A DNA stretch of 64,000 nt, taken from the NCBI GenBank assembly GCA_964557575.1, contig CAZLBC010000016.1:5810-69809 (forward strand), written 5' to 3'. Under the pieces are notes generated by a model. That model made no database searches. It saw nothing but the letters and a program-made list of their open reading frames with translations, and was not told where the DNA came from. This DNA is from CAZLBC01 sp964557575 (GTDB lineage: Bacteria; Planctomycetota; Phycisphaerae; SM23-33). The position numbers and the translations under genes were made by a program. Shown here in pieces: positions 35,192-43,993 of this stretch. How positions within the stretch are numbered: position 1 is the first letter of the stretch; the number at the start of each line of letters is the position of its first letter.

Positions 35192-36478
35192 TCAGGCGGT
35201 GATGATCAGTGTGTTGTTCTGGCCGCCGAACCCCATCGAGTTTGACATGCAGATGTTAACCGCGGCTTTCCGGGGCTCGTTGGGGATATAATCAAGATCG
35301 CATTCGGGATCGGGCGTGTTGAGATTGTTTGTCGGCGGGAGTATTTGATCCCGCAGCGCCAGGACGCACGTTATCAACTCGGTCGCGCCCGCGGCCCCAA
35401 TCAGGTGGCCGAGCATGCTTTTCACCGATGAAACCGGGACGGTCGCCTCTTCGCCGAACACTCTCTTTACGGCCAGGGTTTCAACCTTGTCGTTTTGTGT
35501 TGTGCCGGTGCCGTGGGCGGACAGATAATCGATGTCCGCGGGTGTCAGGGACGCGTCCTCTATTGCGGCGTTCATGCTTGCCGCCGCACCGCGTCCGTCC
35601 GGGTCCTGGTCGGTCACCCGGAAGGCGTCGGCCGATGCGCCGTACCCGATTATCTCCGCCAGAATCTTCGCGCCCCGGCCAACAGCGTGTTCCCGCTCCT
35701 CGATGATCAGTATGCTGGCTCCTTCACCGAGTACGAAGCCGTCGCGGGTCATGTCGAAGGGGCGGGAGGACGTTTCAATGTCGTCGTTTCGCTGCGAGAG
35801 AGCGGTCAGGCGGTTAAAGCCGGTAAGACCGAGGGGGTGTATCATGCTGTGTGCGCCGCCCGAAATGATCAGGTCCGCCATGCCGTACCTGATCTGCATG
35901 GTTGCTTCCCCGATGGCCTGGGTGCTTGCCGCGCACGCGGTCAGGTCGTTAAACGCGGGCCCTTCAACCCCGAATTCGGCAGCGAGATGCGCGAGCACCA
36001 TGTTCGATTCCTGTTCGACTTCCCGGTAAAGATCCATCCGTTCATGGGCGAGCACGGGCCAGACATCCGTGTCGATGGCGCCGTCTTTCCACGAGTCGAT
36101 GATGACGCCGGAGAAGTTGTCGAAATCCAAACTGCCCTCTCCACTGCCGAGATAAATACCGATGCTGTCGGGATCGGGTTTTTGCCCCTCTCCGTACAGT
36201 CCGGCCTGTTGCCAGGCCTGGACCGCAGCGGCCAGGGCGAACTTGCAGTGCCGTCCGGCGGAGACGTGTTGTCGCACGCGATCAGCATCCATGTGGTCTG
36301 AAAGATCGAATCCCTTGACCTGTGACGCGAACGTACTGGGGAACGTCGAGGCGTCGAACAATTCATTTTTCGACGGAGAGTTCTTCGTCTCGAGAATGGC
36401 CTTCCAGGTATCTTCGACCGTGTGCCCGAGGGGGTTTATGGTTCCCATGCCGGTTATCACGACTCTGCGATCACGCAT
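35192..36478 (-). CDS. Beta-ketoacyl-ACP synthase (catalytically intact)
   Basis: A 428-residue FabF-type condensing enzyme. RRVVITGMGTINPLG starts the fold; the active Cys is in TACAAST, the two His in SAHGTGTTQND and MLGHLIGAAG, and the Lys in SSVKSM, so all four are present. It condenses malonyl-ACP with acyl-ACP. The start at 36478, with GGAG 7 bases upstream, overlaps the stop of the preceding ketosynthase-like gene by 8 bases. The pairing with an inactive partner is like the KS/chain-length-factor pair of type II polyketide synthases. Confidence 0.93.
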   Translation of the reverse strand: MRDRRVVITGMGTINPLGHTVEDTWKAILETKNSPSKNELFDASTFPSTFASQVKGFDLSDHMDADRVRQHVSAGRHCKFALAAAVQAWQQAGLYGEGQKPDPDSIGIYLGSGEGSLDFDNFSGVIIDSWKDGAIDTDVWPVLAHERMDLYREVEQESNMVLAHLAAEFGVEGPAFNDLTACAASTQAIGEATMQIRYGMADLIISGGAHSMIHPLGLTGFNRLTALSQRNDDIETSSRPFDMTRDGFVLGEGASILIIEEREHAVGRGAKILAEIIGYGASADAFRVTDQDPDGRGAAASMNAAIEDASLTPADIDYLSAHGTGTTQNDKVETLAVKRVFGEEATVPVSSVKSMLGHLIGAAGATELITCVLALRDQILPPTNNLNTPDPECDLDYIPNEPRKAAVNICMSNSMGFGGQNNTLIITA

Positions 36479-37793
36479 CTTGCCTCTCCACCCTGCGCAA
36501 CACACAGGCACCGCTCTGTCCCCCGACCGTGTACGTTCCCGCGATGACGTTCTTCAGTTCGATGTCTCGACGCTCGGGAGTACATCCCAGTCGGCAGTTT
36601 TCCGCCGGTGTGTCATAATTGACCGTGGGGGGAAGTGCCTGTTCGGACACCGCCTTGGCGGCGACGGCGAGCTGGAAACCGGAGTGTCCGGCGAACAGGG
36701 AGCCGACGGCGCCGGTCAGGGCGACGGCCGGTATCTCTTCACATCGCTCAGGAAAGACTTTTTTCCACTCGGCCGCTTCCGCCCTGTCTTCACCGGGCAC
36801 ACCCGTTCCGTAGGCAAAGATGGCGTCGATGTCCGCGGGGGTTATGCCCGCGTTCGCGATCGCCTTTGTCGCCGCGGCGGCGAGATTGCCGGCCGTCGGC
36901 CTTGATATTTCGATGCCGCGGGGATCGCATGCGGCGCCGAATCCTACTACCTCGGCGTACACCCGCGCTCCCCGCTGCTGTGCCCTGGACAGTTCTTCCG
37001 CTATCAACATCCCCCCGCCTTCTCCGATAACGAGGCCCGCGTGCCCGGCATCAAAGGGGCGGACGGCGGAGTGCGGGGACTCGTTCATCTCGACATTGAG
37101 CCTCCCGAGAAGATTCTGTCGAAGGAGGCCCATGGGATTTAATTTACTTTCGGTCCCGCCGACGATGACGGCATCAGCCGCACCTCTTCCGATGTTTATG
37201 CACGATTCCCCCATCGCCAGATGCCCTGCCGCATCGCCGCAGGTTATGCAGTTACTCGGCCCCTCGGCACCGTGGATGATCGTGACGTGACAGGAAAGCA
37301 TGTTGGGAAGATATTTCAGCAACCACAGCGGTGTCAGGTTCTCTATGCCGTGGCTGCCCCATTTTCGCATGTCAAACGCGCCCTTTTCGGTTGCGGTGAC
37401 GAATGCCTCTCCCAGTTCGTTCAAGTCGGCGCAGATGAGGCCGGCGGCGATATTGCAGCCAAGCCGGCGGGGATCTATGTTCATGTTCTCGGCCGTGGCG
37501 CGGGTTTCGATCCCGCTGTGACGGAACGCCAGGTCGCTCGCCGCCACGGCAAGTTCGATATCCCTGGCCATGATCTTGACGGACTTGCGATATTTCTTGG
37601 GGACGAAATGCCTGGCCGAAAAATCGTCCATCTGCGCCGCGATCGAGCAGGGAAATGCACCGGGCGGAAACACGGTGATATCAGACACAAAGGAACGGCC
37701 CGACATCAGTGCTTCCCATGTTTCATCGATGCCGATACCGGCGGCTGAAACGATGCCGAGACCCGTAATAACAACCCGCCGGGGATCAGCCAT
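36471..37793 (-). CDS. Ketosynthase-like protein lacking all catalytic residues (CLF-like)
   Basis: A 440-residue thiolase-fold protein starting PRRVVITGLGIVSAAGIG. Ungapped alignment with the next gene (GP...GE, 19 positions) places Asp where the active Cys should be (ITCGDAAG); AYGTGVPG replaces AHGTG (His to Tyr), and TGAVGSLFAG replaces KSMLGHLIG (Lys to Thr, His to Ser). So it cannot condense, and by analogy to chain-length factors may set chain length or stabilise the active subunit. The start at 37793 overlaps the dehydratase stop by 8 bases. Confidence 0.88.
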   Translation of the reverse strand: MADPRRVVITGLGIVSAAGIGIDETWEALMSGRSFVSDITVFPPGAFPCSIAAQMDDFSARHFVPKKYRKSVKIMARDIELAVAASDLAFRHSGIETRATAENMNIDPRRLGCNIAAGLICADLNELGEAFVTATEKGAFDMRKWGSHGIENLTPLWLLKYLPNMLSCHVTIIHGAEGPSNCITCGDAAGHLAMGESCINIGRGAADAVIVGGTESKLNPMGLLRQNLLGRLNVEMNESPHSAVRPFDAGHAGLVIGEGGGMLIAEELSRAQQRGARVYAEVVGFGAACDPRGIEISRPTAGNLAAAATKAIANAGITPADIDAIFAYGTGVPGEDRAEAAEWKKVFPERCEEIPAVALTGAVGSLFAGHSGFQLAVAAKAVSEQALPPTVNYDTPAENCRLGCTPERRDIELKNVIAGTYTVGGQSGACVLRRVERQDA

Positions 37794-38265
37794 CGCCCTT
37801 CTCCAGGAAGGGTTCAACCAATCGGCGGAATGAACAGGTGAAGACGAAATGCGGCGGGAGATCAAGTTTCTGTATCGCGTTATTGGCGTGGGAAAAAATG
37901 ATGTTCGCCGTTCCGAACGGCTCTCCGTTTTTTAAAATCCTGTTTTCGGTTGACGCGGCCTGTTCCGAGGCGTTGACCAGAGCGGCTTCGTAGATGAGCT
38001 GATCGCCCGGCAGCACGATACCGTCGAATGTGGCCCTGGAGATCTTCGCGAGGATAACATCATGCTCAAAGTTGTTTATTTCCCCCGCCAGAAGACCGGC
38101 GGTCTGTGCGACGCCCTCGATGATGAGGGAGTGCGGCATTGTCGGGTATGCTTCCCAGTGATCGTGGAGATGCTCCTCGGCGAGGGTTACATTCTTAACC
38201 GCAACGGCGCGACGGCCCGGTTCAAATGCAACGAAGCGATCTATCCAAATCCAGCGCATGTTCAT
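37786..38265 (-). CDS. FabZ-like hotdog dehydratase (first copy in operon)
   Basis: A 159-residue hotdog protein. HDHWEAYPTMPHSLIIEGVAQTAG corresponds to the FabZ helix 'GHFPg.PvmPGvLiiEamAQ', with His and Glu in place of the expected pair, though the Gly before His is Asp and PG is PH. It would dehydrate 3-hydroxyacyl-ACP, or only bind it. ATG at 38265 or 38259. It is upstream of and overlaps the inactive ketosynthase. Confidence 0.85.
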   Translation of the reverse strand: MNMRWIWIDRFVAFEPGRRAVAVKNVTLAEEHLHDHWEAYPTMPHSLIIEGVAQTAGLLAGEINNFEHDVILAKISRATFDGIVLPGDQLIYEAALVNASEQAASTENRILKNGEPFGTANIIFSHANNAIQKLDLPPHFVFTCSFRRLVEPFLEKGDG

Positions 38266-38352
38266 TTACCCGGTGCATCACTTGCAATGCCCGTCGACGG
38301 TCGAAAACGTGCCGGTCTGACGGCGTTCCTCGATGGACGGGTGAGGGTACAT

Positions 38353-38742
38353 TCAGCCGCCGATCTTATCCTTGACGTAATTCACGATGGTTTGAACCTT
38401 GAACAGTTCGGCCATCTTGTTGATGTCGGGATTCTGCTCAAATTCGCTGAAGTCGGCGTGAGGCATGCGCTCCTTGAGCTGGGTGAGTCCGGTTTGGGTA
38501 AGCTTGCCGTCCTGAACAAACTCGGGGTTGTTCAATATGTTATCCGGAAAAAGCTCGCCCCGGGGAATCTTGATATCGAATGCTTTTTCAAGCTGGAATA
38601 CGATGTCGAGAAAATCGATGGATTCCGCCCCCAAGTCGCCGGTGAGGGTCGCTTCAGGCGTCACTTCCTCGTCCTCGAGGCCGAGCGCCTCTACCAGCGT
38701 ATCTTTTACCTTGTCAAAGATTTCCTGTTCACTTAATGCCAT
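38353..38742 (-). CDS. Acyl carrier protein, unusually long
   Basis: A 129-residue carrier. The phosphopantetheine Ser is in GDLGAESIDFLDIVFQLE (about residue 41). Acidic helices I and II are normal, but about 45 residues (PDNILNNPEF to DINKMAEL) separate helix II from the C-terminal helix, where a usual 78-residue ACP has about ten. The extra part contains a predicted small helical hairpin. It is probably the dedicated carrier of the ketosynthase cluster. The sequence after the ATG is normal; CAGGAGAAC precedes it. Confidence 0.9.
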   Translation of the reverse strand: MALSEQEIFDKVKDTLVEALGLEDEEVTPEATLTGDLGAESIDFLDIVFQLEKAFDIKIPRGELFPDNILNNPEFVQDGKLTQTGLTQLKERMPHADFSEFEQNPDINKMAELFKVQTIVNYVKDKIGG

Positions 38743-38859
38743 ATGCCTGTTCTCCTGTGTACATCATCCGGTCTCTGCCGGACCGACCATATCAAATTTT
38801 GCCACTCTATATAATTAAATTATCCTGTAAAGTCAACGGTTTCTCTTACGGCTTTCTGT

Positions 38860-39345
38860 CTAATTCGATTCCCCTTCGGGACCCGTTAGCAGAGCATAGG
38901 TTTTTTTCAGCGAATTCCTGAGTTCTTCATCCACCTTGTTCCCGTGGCTTCCTTCGCTCGAAAGGCTTTTCCAGCCAAGTTCCAGGGTGGCGGAAACGGC
39001 TTTGGTTTCGCCGCAGAGTCCGGTTCCCTTGAATGTTGCGGAGGTTTCGTCGATGCCTGATAGTTTCACCGTGTAGCGCATCGTGTTTCCCGGCCTGAGA
39101 AAGTAAGAATACCGGACGTTACGTACTGATTTCAGATATATCACGGTGTTCGCGTAGTCCTGCATTTCGCGAAGAAGCCACGCGCCCGACTGTGTCATGG
39201 CTTCAAGCATTAACACGCCGGGAATAATCGGAAACGATGGGAAATGGTCGCCAAGATACTCCTCGGCCAGCGTCAGGGATTTGCTGGTGACTATACTCTC
39301 ACCGGGCTCTATACTATCAATTTTGTCAATCAGTATGAATTTCAT
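38860..39345 (-). CDS. FabZ-like 3-hydroxyacyl-ACP dehydratase
   Basis: A 161-residue hotdog protein with the canonical GDHFPSFPIIPGVLMLEAMTQ active-site helix (His and Glu present). It dehydrates beta-hydroxyacyl-ACP. The C-terminal 30 residues are an extra charged extension (VDEELRNSLKKTYALLTG). It is upstream of the ACP with 117 bp between, and probably starts the cluster. Confidence 0.9.
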   Translation of the reverse strand: MKFILIDKIDSIEPGESIVTSKSLTLAEEYLGDHFPSFPIIPGVLMLEAMTQSGAWLLREMQDYANTVIYLKSVRNVRYSYFLRPGNTMRYTVKLSGIDETSATFKGTGLCGETKAVSATLELGWKSLSSEGSHGNKVDEELRNSLKKTYALLTGPEGESN

Positions 39346-39472
39346 GGTCCGCTATGTTTTTAAGCTGGACGTTTATATTGTTTATTTACTATCTTGCAAG
39401 CTTTTTTCAGAGAAAACAGCCGACGGTCAATATCTTTCGCAGGACGAGTATGCGGCGGTACCGGTACCTCCG

Positions 39473-40591
39473 TTATACCATTGATCTCAGTATTTCCAGA
39501 CCGGCTGCGAGTTGATCATCGCTCGTGGCGTAGGAAAGACGGAAGTGGGAATCTTTCTCGGAAAAAACGTTTCCGGGAATAATCAAAACATTGTTCCGAA
39601 TGGCTTTTTCAACGAATGCGGTCGCCGAACCGCCGGGCGCGGGCACGAACGCGTAGAAGGCGCCGCCCTGTTTGACCAGGCCGAACTTATCGGCAAGGGC
39701 GTCGCAGACCATATCCCGCTTGCGACGGTAGTTGGCAACCTGTTCGGACATGTCCGTCTTGAGAGCCCTGACCGCTGCCGCCTGGACCATGCTCGGGGCG
39801 CAGACGAAGCTGTACTGCTGGAGCATGGTCATCTTTTCTATGATCGACGTCGGCCCCGTGATCCATCCTATCCGCCAGCCCGTCATTGCGTAACTCTTGC
39901 TGAAACCCCGCAGCAGCAGTGTGTTTTCGTACAGGGCGGCTATCGACGTGAAGGGTTCGTCGTAACAGAAGAAGTCGTAAATCTCGTCGGAGACAACCAG
40001 GAGGTCCCGCTCGGCGCACAGTTCGGCTATTGCGGCGAGTTCTTCCCGGCTTGATACCATGCCGGTCGGATTCGATGGACTGTTGAGCAGGACGAGGCGG
40101 GTTTTATCGGTAATCGCCGATTCGAGCCGGTCCGCCGTCAGGCGAAAATCGGGATAGGTGTCGACGCCAACCGGCACCCCGCCGGTGAGGTTGATCAGGT
40201 GCGGGTACATGACAAAGTACGGATCCGCGAATACCACCTCGTCCCCGGGATTTACGAGACACTGAGAGATCAGCACCAGCGCGCCGCTGACGCCGGACGT
40301 GACGAGATAGGAACGGGAATCAGCGTCTTTCCAGTCGAACTCATCGCGACAGTGTTCGGCGAGGGCCTCCCGGAGCTTGAGCATGCCCTGTGTCTGCGTG
40401 TATTTGTTGAAACCGCTTTGAATAGCCTTCACGGCCATCGACTTGACGGGGTCGGGGACGTCGAAGTCGGGCTGTCCGATCGAGAGATTGATCGGATCGC
40501 TCATTTCGGCGGCGAGGTCGAAGACCTTTCGTATGCCTGAGGCATCGAGCATGGCCATCCGCTCGGCGATTTTATGGCTGGGACGCGTCAT
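39473..40591 (-). CDS. Class I/II PLP aminotransferase
   Basis: A 372-residue fold-type I enzyme: LSIGQPDFDVPDPV at the start, NSPSNPTGMV, SDEIYDFF and the PLP Lys in RGFSKSYAMTGWRIGW. It resembles aspartate/aromatic aminotransferases of the AspC/AraT subgroup. Substrate is not evident. 28 bp separate it from the small basic protein gene upstream. Confidence 0.93.
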   Translation of the reverse strand: MTRPSHKIAERMAMLDASGIRKVFDLAAEMSDPINLSIGQPDFDVPDPVKSMAVKAIQSGFNKYTQTQGMLKLREALAEHCRDEFDWKDADSRSYLVTSGVSGALVLISQCLVNPGDEVVFADPYFVMYPHLINLTGGVPVGVDTYPDFRLTADRLESAITDKTRLVLLNSPSNPTGMVSSREELAAIAELCAERDLLVVSDEIYDFFCYDEPFTSIAALYENTLLLRGFSKSYAMTGWRIGWITGPTSIIEKMTMLQQYSFVCAPSMVQAAAVRALKTDMSEQVANYRRKRDMVCDALADKFGLVKQGGAFYAFVPAPGGSATAFVEKAIRNNVLIIPGNVFSEKDSHFRLSYATSDDQLAAGLEILRSMV

Positions 40592-40619
40592 TGGCTGTAG
40601 TGAAAGAAAAAGAGGAACG

Positions 40620-40892
40620 TTATTCTTCGGGCGAGGATGCGTCCCCCTTGGTATCTGCGGCAGCCTCTGCGCCTTCGGCGTCGAGAAGTTCTTCCTGCTC
40701 GACTTTTTCCTCTTTTTTCTTGGCGCCCGCCTTCGTTTGTACTACGCGGTATTTGGGCAGACCGAAGGGGCTGTCGCTTTCAGGGTCGAACGTTCCTTCT
40801 TCCCGCATCTTGAAAACGCGTTCTGCGCGACTGAGCACGTTTCTTCGGCCGCTGAGCTTATTGCTGTTTTTCAGCGAAGGATCAATTGACAT
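40620..40892 (-). CDS. PVC-type small basic protein with acidic tail
   Basis: A 90-residue protein. The first 50 residues, MSIDPSLKNSNKLSGRRNVL, then SRAERVFKMREEG and SPFGLPKYRVV, match from memory the small basic protein family of Planctomycetes, Verrucomicrobia and Chlamydiae ('SLKsk..l..hRNVLtRAERi..L...g.w.e..s.fGLPKv'), thought to be linked to rRNA. The last 35 residues are an unusual Lys/Glu then Glu/Asp/Ala-rich extension (from AGAKKKEEK). It is the best taxonomic marker in the window. The molecular function is not established. Confidence 0.85.
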   Translation of the reverse strand: MSIDPSLKNSNKLSGRRNVLSRAERVFKMREEGTFDPESDSPFGLPKYRVVQTKAGAKKKEEKVEQEELLDAEGAEAAADTKGDASSPEE

Positions 40893-40951
40893 CGAAACTA
40901 TTCTCCTCGTATCGGGTAACGGTTACAGGTTCTTGTTCATTTAACGTTATA

Positions 40952-42232
40952 TCAGATTTTTCCTTTTCGGAAATACGGTCCGTTGAATTTATACGTCTGG
41001 TATTTTGCGAAGTATTCACTGCCGAGTTTTTCTATCTTTTCCGCAAACTTCTCGGTTGCGGCACTTTCCCGCGACGCGAAGCCACGGAGTGACCAGACGA
41101 CCATCCTGCCCTTGTTTTTATACTTGGCATCGGCGTACAGGCCCCGTGATCGCAAAAATGCTATGATCCGCTGCGCCTCATTCTTGTCCTGCTCACTGTC
41201 CCCCTGAAGAATCTGTATGATGGGGTAGTAGCGGTCGGCATCCCGGCGGCTGTCTTTCGCTACCAGACCGGTCTCTACCGGCTCGGCGTCGTCGCCGTTT
41301 TTGGCCGGTTGGGGGGGTGCGGGCTTGTGTCCTCCGGCGGGAAGGGGGGGTTTTGCCGCGGCGGTTTCCACGGTATCGGCTGTGTCTTCACCACCGGGGG
41401 CGACCCACCAGCCGATCAGGAATGCGAACACGGGAATGGTCAGCAGCAGGCCGAGCGCAACCATCGCCCCCAGGAAATCTATCGCTATTTCAATACGCTC
41501 GCCCCTGCGGCGGAAGGTGGGCAGCAGGGCAGAGATGAATCCCGCGATGTTTTTCTTTTGTTGATATTTCGCAGGCAGGCCCGTGTCGAGTTTCTTGCGC
41601 TCGATGGTAAGGGGAATGGCCCGAACCGTTGTGTCGGCGGTATCATCTTCGGCGATACCGTTGTCTTCGTTGCCGGGAGCCTCCGTTTCAGGAGCCTCGG
41701 CGTCAGGAGCGGGGGCGGCCGTTTCCGTGTCCCGTTCTTCTTCTTCCTCTTCCTCTTCTTCTTCTATCTCTTCATCGGCATACTCTTCCTCTGCGGGGGC
41801 AGCGGTGTCAGGGGCGTCATACGGGGATTCAGGCTCCCCCGCGGCCGGAATATCGGTCTCCGGCTCATCCCGTAACGTGATTTCATCGAAGAGATGCGCG
41901 GTCGTGTCGGCCGGCTGGTCCTCCGCCGGTTCAGGGGCCGTCTCGACGCTGTCGTGATCACCGGTAACAGCTTCTTTTTCAACCGTTTTCGTCGGGGAAT
42001 CCACGGCAGGTTCCGGCGGGGAAGGGGCGGTAATTTCCAGGATGGCGACTTCCTCTTCCGAGGATTCTTCTTCCGGCTCCGGACCGTGTATTTCAGAAGC
42101 GGCAGGCTGTTTTTCCTCTCCATCTTCGTCGGCGGTTTGCCCGGGGCGAATCCACTCGGGTATATCCAGGCGCGATGTGGTCTTTTGTGAAAGCACCTCG
42201 TACAGTGATTTTTTGCTTTTTTTCTTAGCCAC
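40952..42232 (-). CDS. Acidic single-pass membrane protein with SPOR-like C-terminus
   Basis: A 426-residue protein. A Lys-rich start is followed by about 200 residues dominated by Glu, Asp, Pro and Ala, including a run of more than ten Glu, so it is intrinsically disordered. One membrane segment lies near residues 250-276 (GAMVALGLLLTIPVFAFLIG). The C-terminal domain (about residues 330-426: YYPIIQILQGDSEQDKN, RIIAFLRSRGLYADAKYKNKGRMVVWSLRGF) resembles SPOR-type alpha/beta domains that bind denuded peptidoglycan. The acidic domain would be cytoplasmic. Function unknown. Confidence 0.7.
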   Translation of the reverse strand: MAKKKSKKSLYEVLSQKTTSRLDIPEWIRPGQTADEDGEEKQPAASEIHGPEPEEESSEEEVAILEITAPSPPEPAVDSPTKTVEKEAVTGDHDSVETAPEPAEDQPADTTAHLFDEITLRDEPETDIPAAGEPESPYDAPDTAAPAEEEYADEEIEEEEEEEEEERDTETAAPAPDAEAPETEAPGNEDNGIAEDDTADTTVRAIPLTIERKKLDTGLPAKYQQKKNIAGFISALLPTFRRRGERIEIAIDFLGAMVALGLLLTIPVFAFLIGWWVAPGGEDTADTVETAAAKPPLPAGGHKPAPPQPAKNGDDAEPVETGLVAKDSRRDADRYYPIIQILQGDSEQDKNEAQRIIAFLRSRGLYADAKYKNKGRMVVWSLRGFASRESAATEKFAEKIEKLGSEYFAKYQTYKFNGPYFRKGKI

Positions 42233-42431
42233 GGCAGCATTCCTTTCCCCCGCCCCACGATTCAGGCATGGAATACGGGAGACGAACGAAGGATAGTATT
42301 ATCCGATGTCCTGTCAAGCCTGTTATATGAATTCGGGGCGGTATCACCCCGCGGTGGTGTTGTTTCAGGCCGCCGCTGCGGCGGTGCATTCACAAAACAC
42401 GGTCCGGAAAAGCGGTGTTGTCCGGATAATT

Positions 42432-42592
42432 TTTATAGTCAAACTGACCGATTCGGCCTCACCTATGATAGTGCTACTGTATATGCGGCGCCGAAAAGCA
42501 GGGACGGTCCCTGAAGGGACAGTCCCTGTTTTTCGGCTTACCTCTTTATGCATATGCAGTTGCAATTTCCAATCGGTCAGTTTGAGTTTTAT
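42432..42592. repeat. Nested palindromic element
   Basis: Outer arms CAAACTGACCGATT (42440-42453) and AATCGGTCAGTTTG (42571-42584) are perfect, with further matching A/T on the outside. The inner arms CCGAAAA and TTTTCGG (42491-42536) enclose GGGACGGTCCCT and AGGGACAGTCCCT, themselves palindromic. The whole folds as a branched hairpin. It fills most of the 570-bp gap between the acidic membrane protein and gap; no open frame in it is convincing. Confidence 0.75.
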
Positions 42593-42803
42593 ATAACCTG
42601 AATATTCATTGAGTATTATCGACAATATGCCTGATTTAAAACACGGTGAATGCATAAAATCTCATTGACAGGCTGCGGAGGTGCCGATAACCTGATTCGC
42701 TCTTGGAAAATGCTTTGCGGAGTTGTCCTCCGGTACGCATCGCGAAATCGCGTATGTTCGTGGTGTTTGCATCCTTCATGAGACAGTATAAGGAGAATAA
42801 TCG

Positions 42804-43823
42804 ATGGCAGTAACGGTTGGGATTAACGGATTCGGACGTATCGGCAGGCTTGTTTTTCGCGTCATGTGCGAGGAGCCGGAACGGTTCGACGTGGTTGCGA
42901 TCAATGACCTTGCCGACTCGGATATGCTTGCATATCTCGCAAAATACGATTCCACCCAGGGTGCCTTTCCCGGTAAGATCGTCGCGAAGCAGGATGCCCT
43001 GATTGTCAACGGCAAGGAGATCAAAATCCTGGGTGTCAAGGATCCGGCCTCGCTTCCGTGGAGCGACATGGGCGTGGACGTGGTCATCGAAGGAACCGGT
43101 ATCTTCAGGGACAACAAGACCGACGACAAGCCCGGATACGACAGCCACCTGGACGCCGGTGCCAAGAAAGTCATTATTACCGCGCCGGCCAAGGGCACGG
43201 CCAGGACCGTGGTGCTCGGCTGCAACGACGACACCCTCACCGCCGACGATCACTGCATTTCCAATGCCTCGTGTACGACAAACAGCCTTGCCCCGGTGGT
43301 CAAGGTGCTCCACGAAACGTTCGGTGTCGACCGGGGGCTGATGACGACGGTTCACGGCTACACCGCCGACCAGAACATACAGGACCAGATACACAAGAAA
43401 GACAAGCGGCGCGCGCGTGCGGCCGCCCTGAATATCATTCCCACCAGTACGGGTGCGGCGGTTGCCGTCGGCAAGGTGCTGCCGGAACTGGACGGGAAAC
43501 TCGACGGATACGCTCTCCGCGTGCCGGTGCCGGTGGGCTCGATTACCGACCTGACCGTCGACCTCAAGAAGGAAACCAACGTGGAAGAGGTCAACGAGGC
43601 CGTGAAATCCGCGGCCGACGGCGTCTTCAAGAATATCATTGAGTACGTTTCCGATCCCATCGTTTCCACCGATATCATCCATAATCCGGCCAGTTCGATA
43701 TTCGATGCCGGCAATACGAGGGTTATCGAGGGAACCATGGTCAAGTGCACGATGTGGTACGACAACGAGTGGGGCTATTCGAACCGGACCGCGGACCTCG
43801 CCGAGAAGCTGATGAGTATTTGA
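42804..43823 (+). CDS. gap: Glyceraldehyde-3-phosphate dehydrogenase, type I
   Basis: A 339-residue glycolytic enzyme. NGFGRIGRLVFRV is the NAD-binding start, ISNASCTTNSLAP the active-site Cys, and the C-terminal WYDNEWGYSNR is canonical. It oxidises glyceraldehyde 3-phosphate with NAD and phosphate. GGAG lies 7-10 bases before the ATG; a perfect intrinsic terminator follows. Confidence 0.97.
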   Translation: MAVTVGINGFGRIGRLVFRVMCEEPERFDVVAINDLADSDMLAYLAKYDSTQGAFPGKIVAKQDALIVNGKEIKILGVKDPASLPWSDMGVDVVIEGTGIFRDNKTDDKPGYDSHLDAGAKKVIITAPAKGTARTVVLGCNDDTLTADDHCISNASCTTNSLAPVVKVLHETFGVDRGLMTTVHGYTADQNIQDQIHKKDKRRARAAALNIIPTSTGAAVAVGKVLPELDGKLDGYALRVPVPVGSITDLTVDLKKETNVEEVNEAVKSAADGVFKNIIEYVSDPIVSTDIIHNPASSIFDAGNTRVIEGTMVKCTMWYDNEWGYSNRTADLAEKLMSI

Positions 43824-43862
43824 GTGTGCGGCGGGCCGAACGCCCGGTATTCCGAAAACAGG

Positions 43863-43898
43863 AAACGCCCGCGACCGCGTGTCGCGGGCGTTTTTTTT
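43863..43898 (+). terminator. Rho-independent terminator of gap
   Basis: AAACGCCCGCGAC and GTCGCGGGCGTTT form a 13-bp stem with a 5-base loop, followed by a run of T. Confidence 0.93.
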
Positions 43899-43993
43899 GT
43901 GATGGGGACCGTTACCGCGGATTGGTCATTTGGCGTTGCCGTCGCGAGAATATTCATGAAATATGCCGGGCAGAGATTATACTGAATTCTCCC

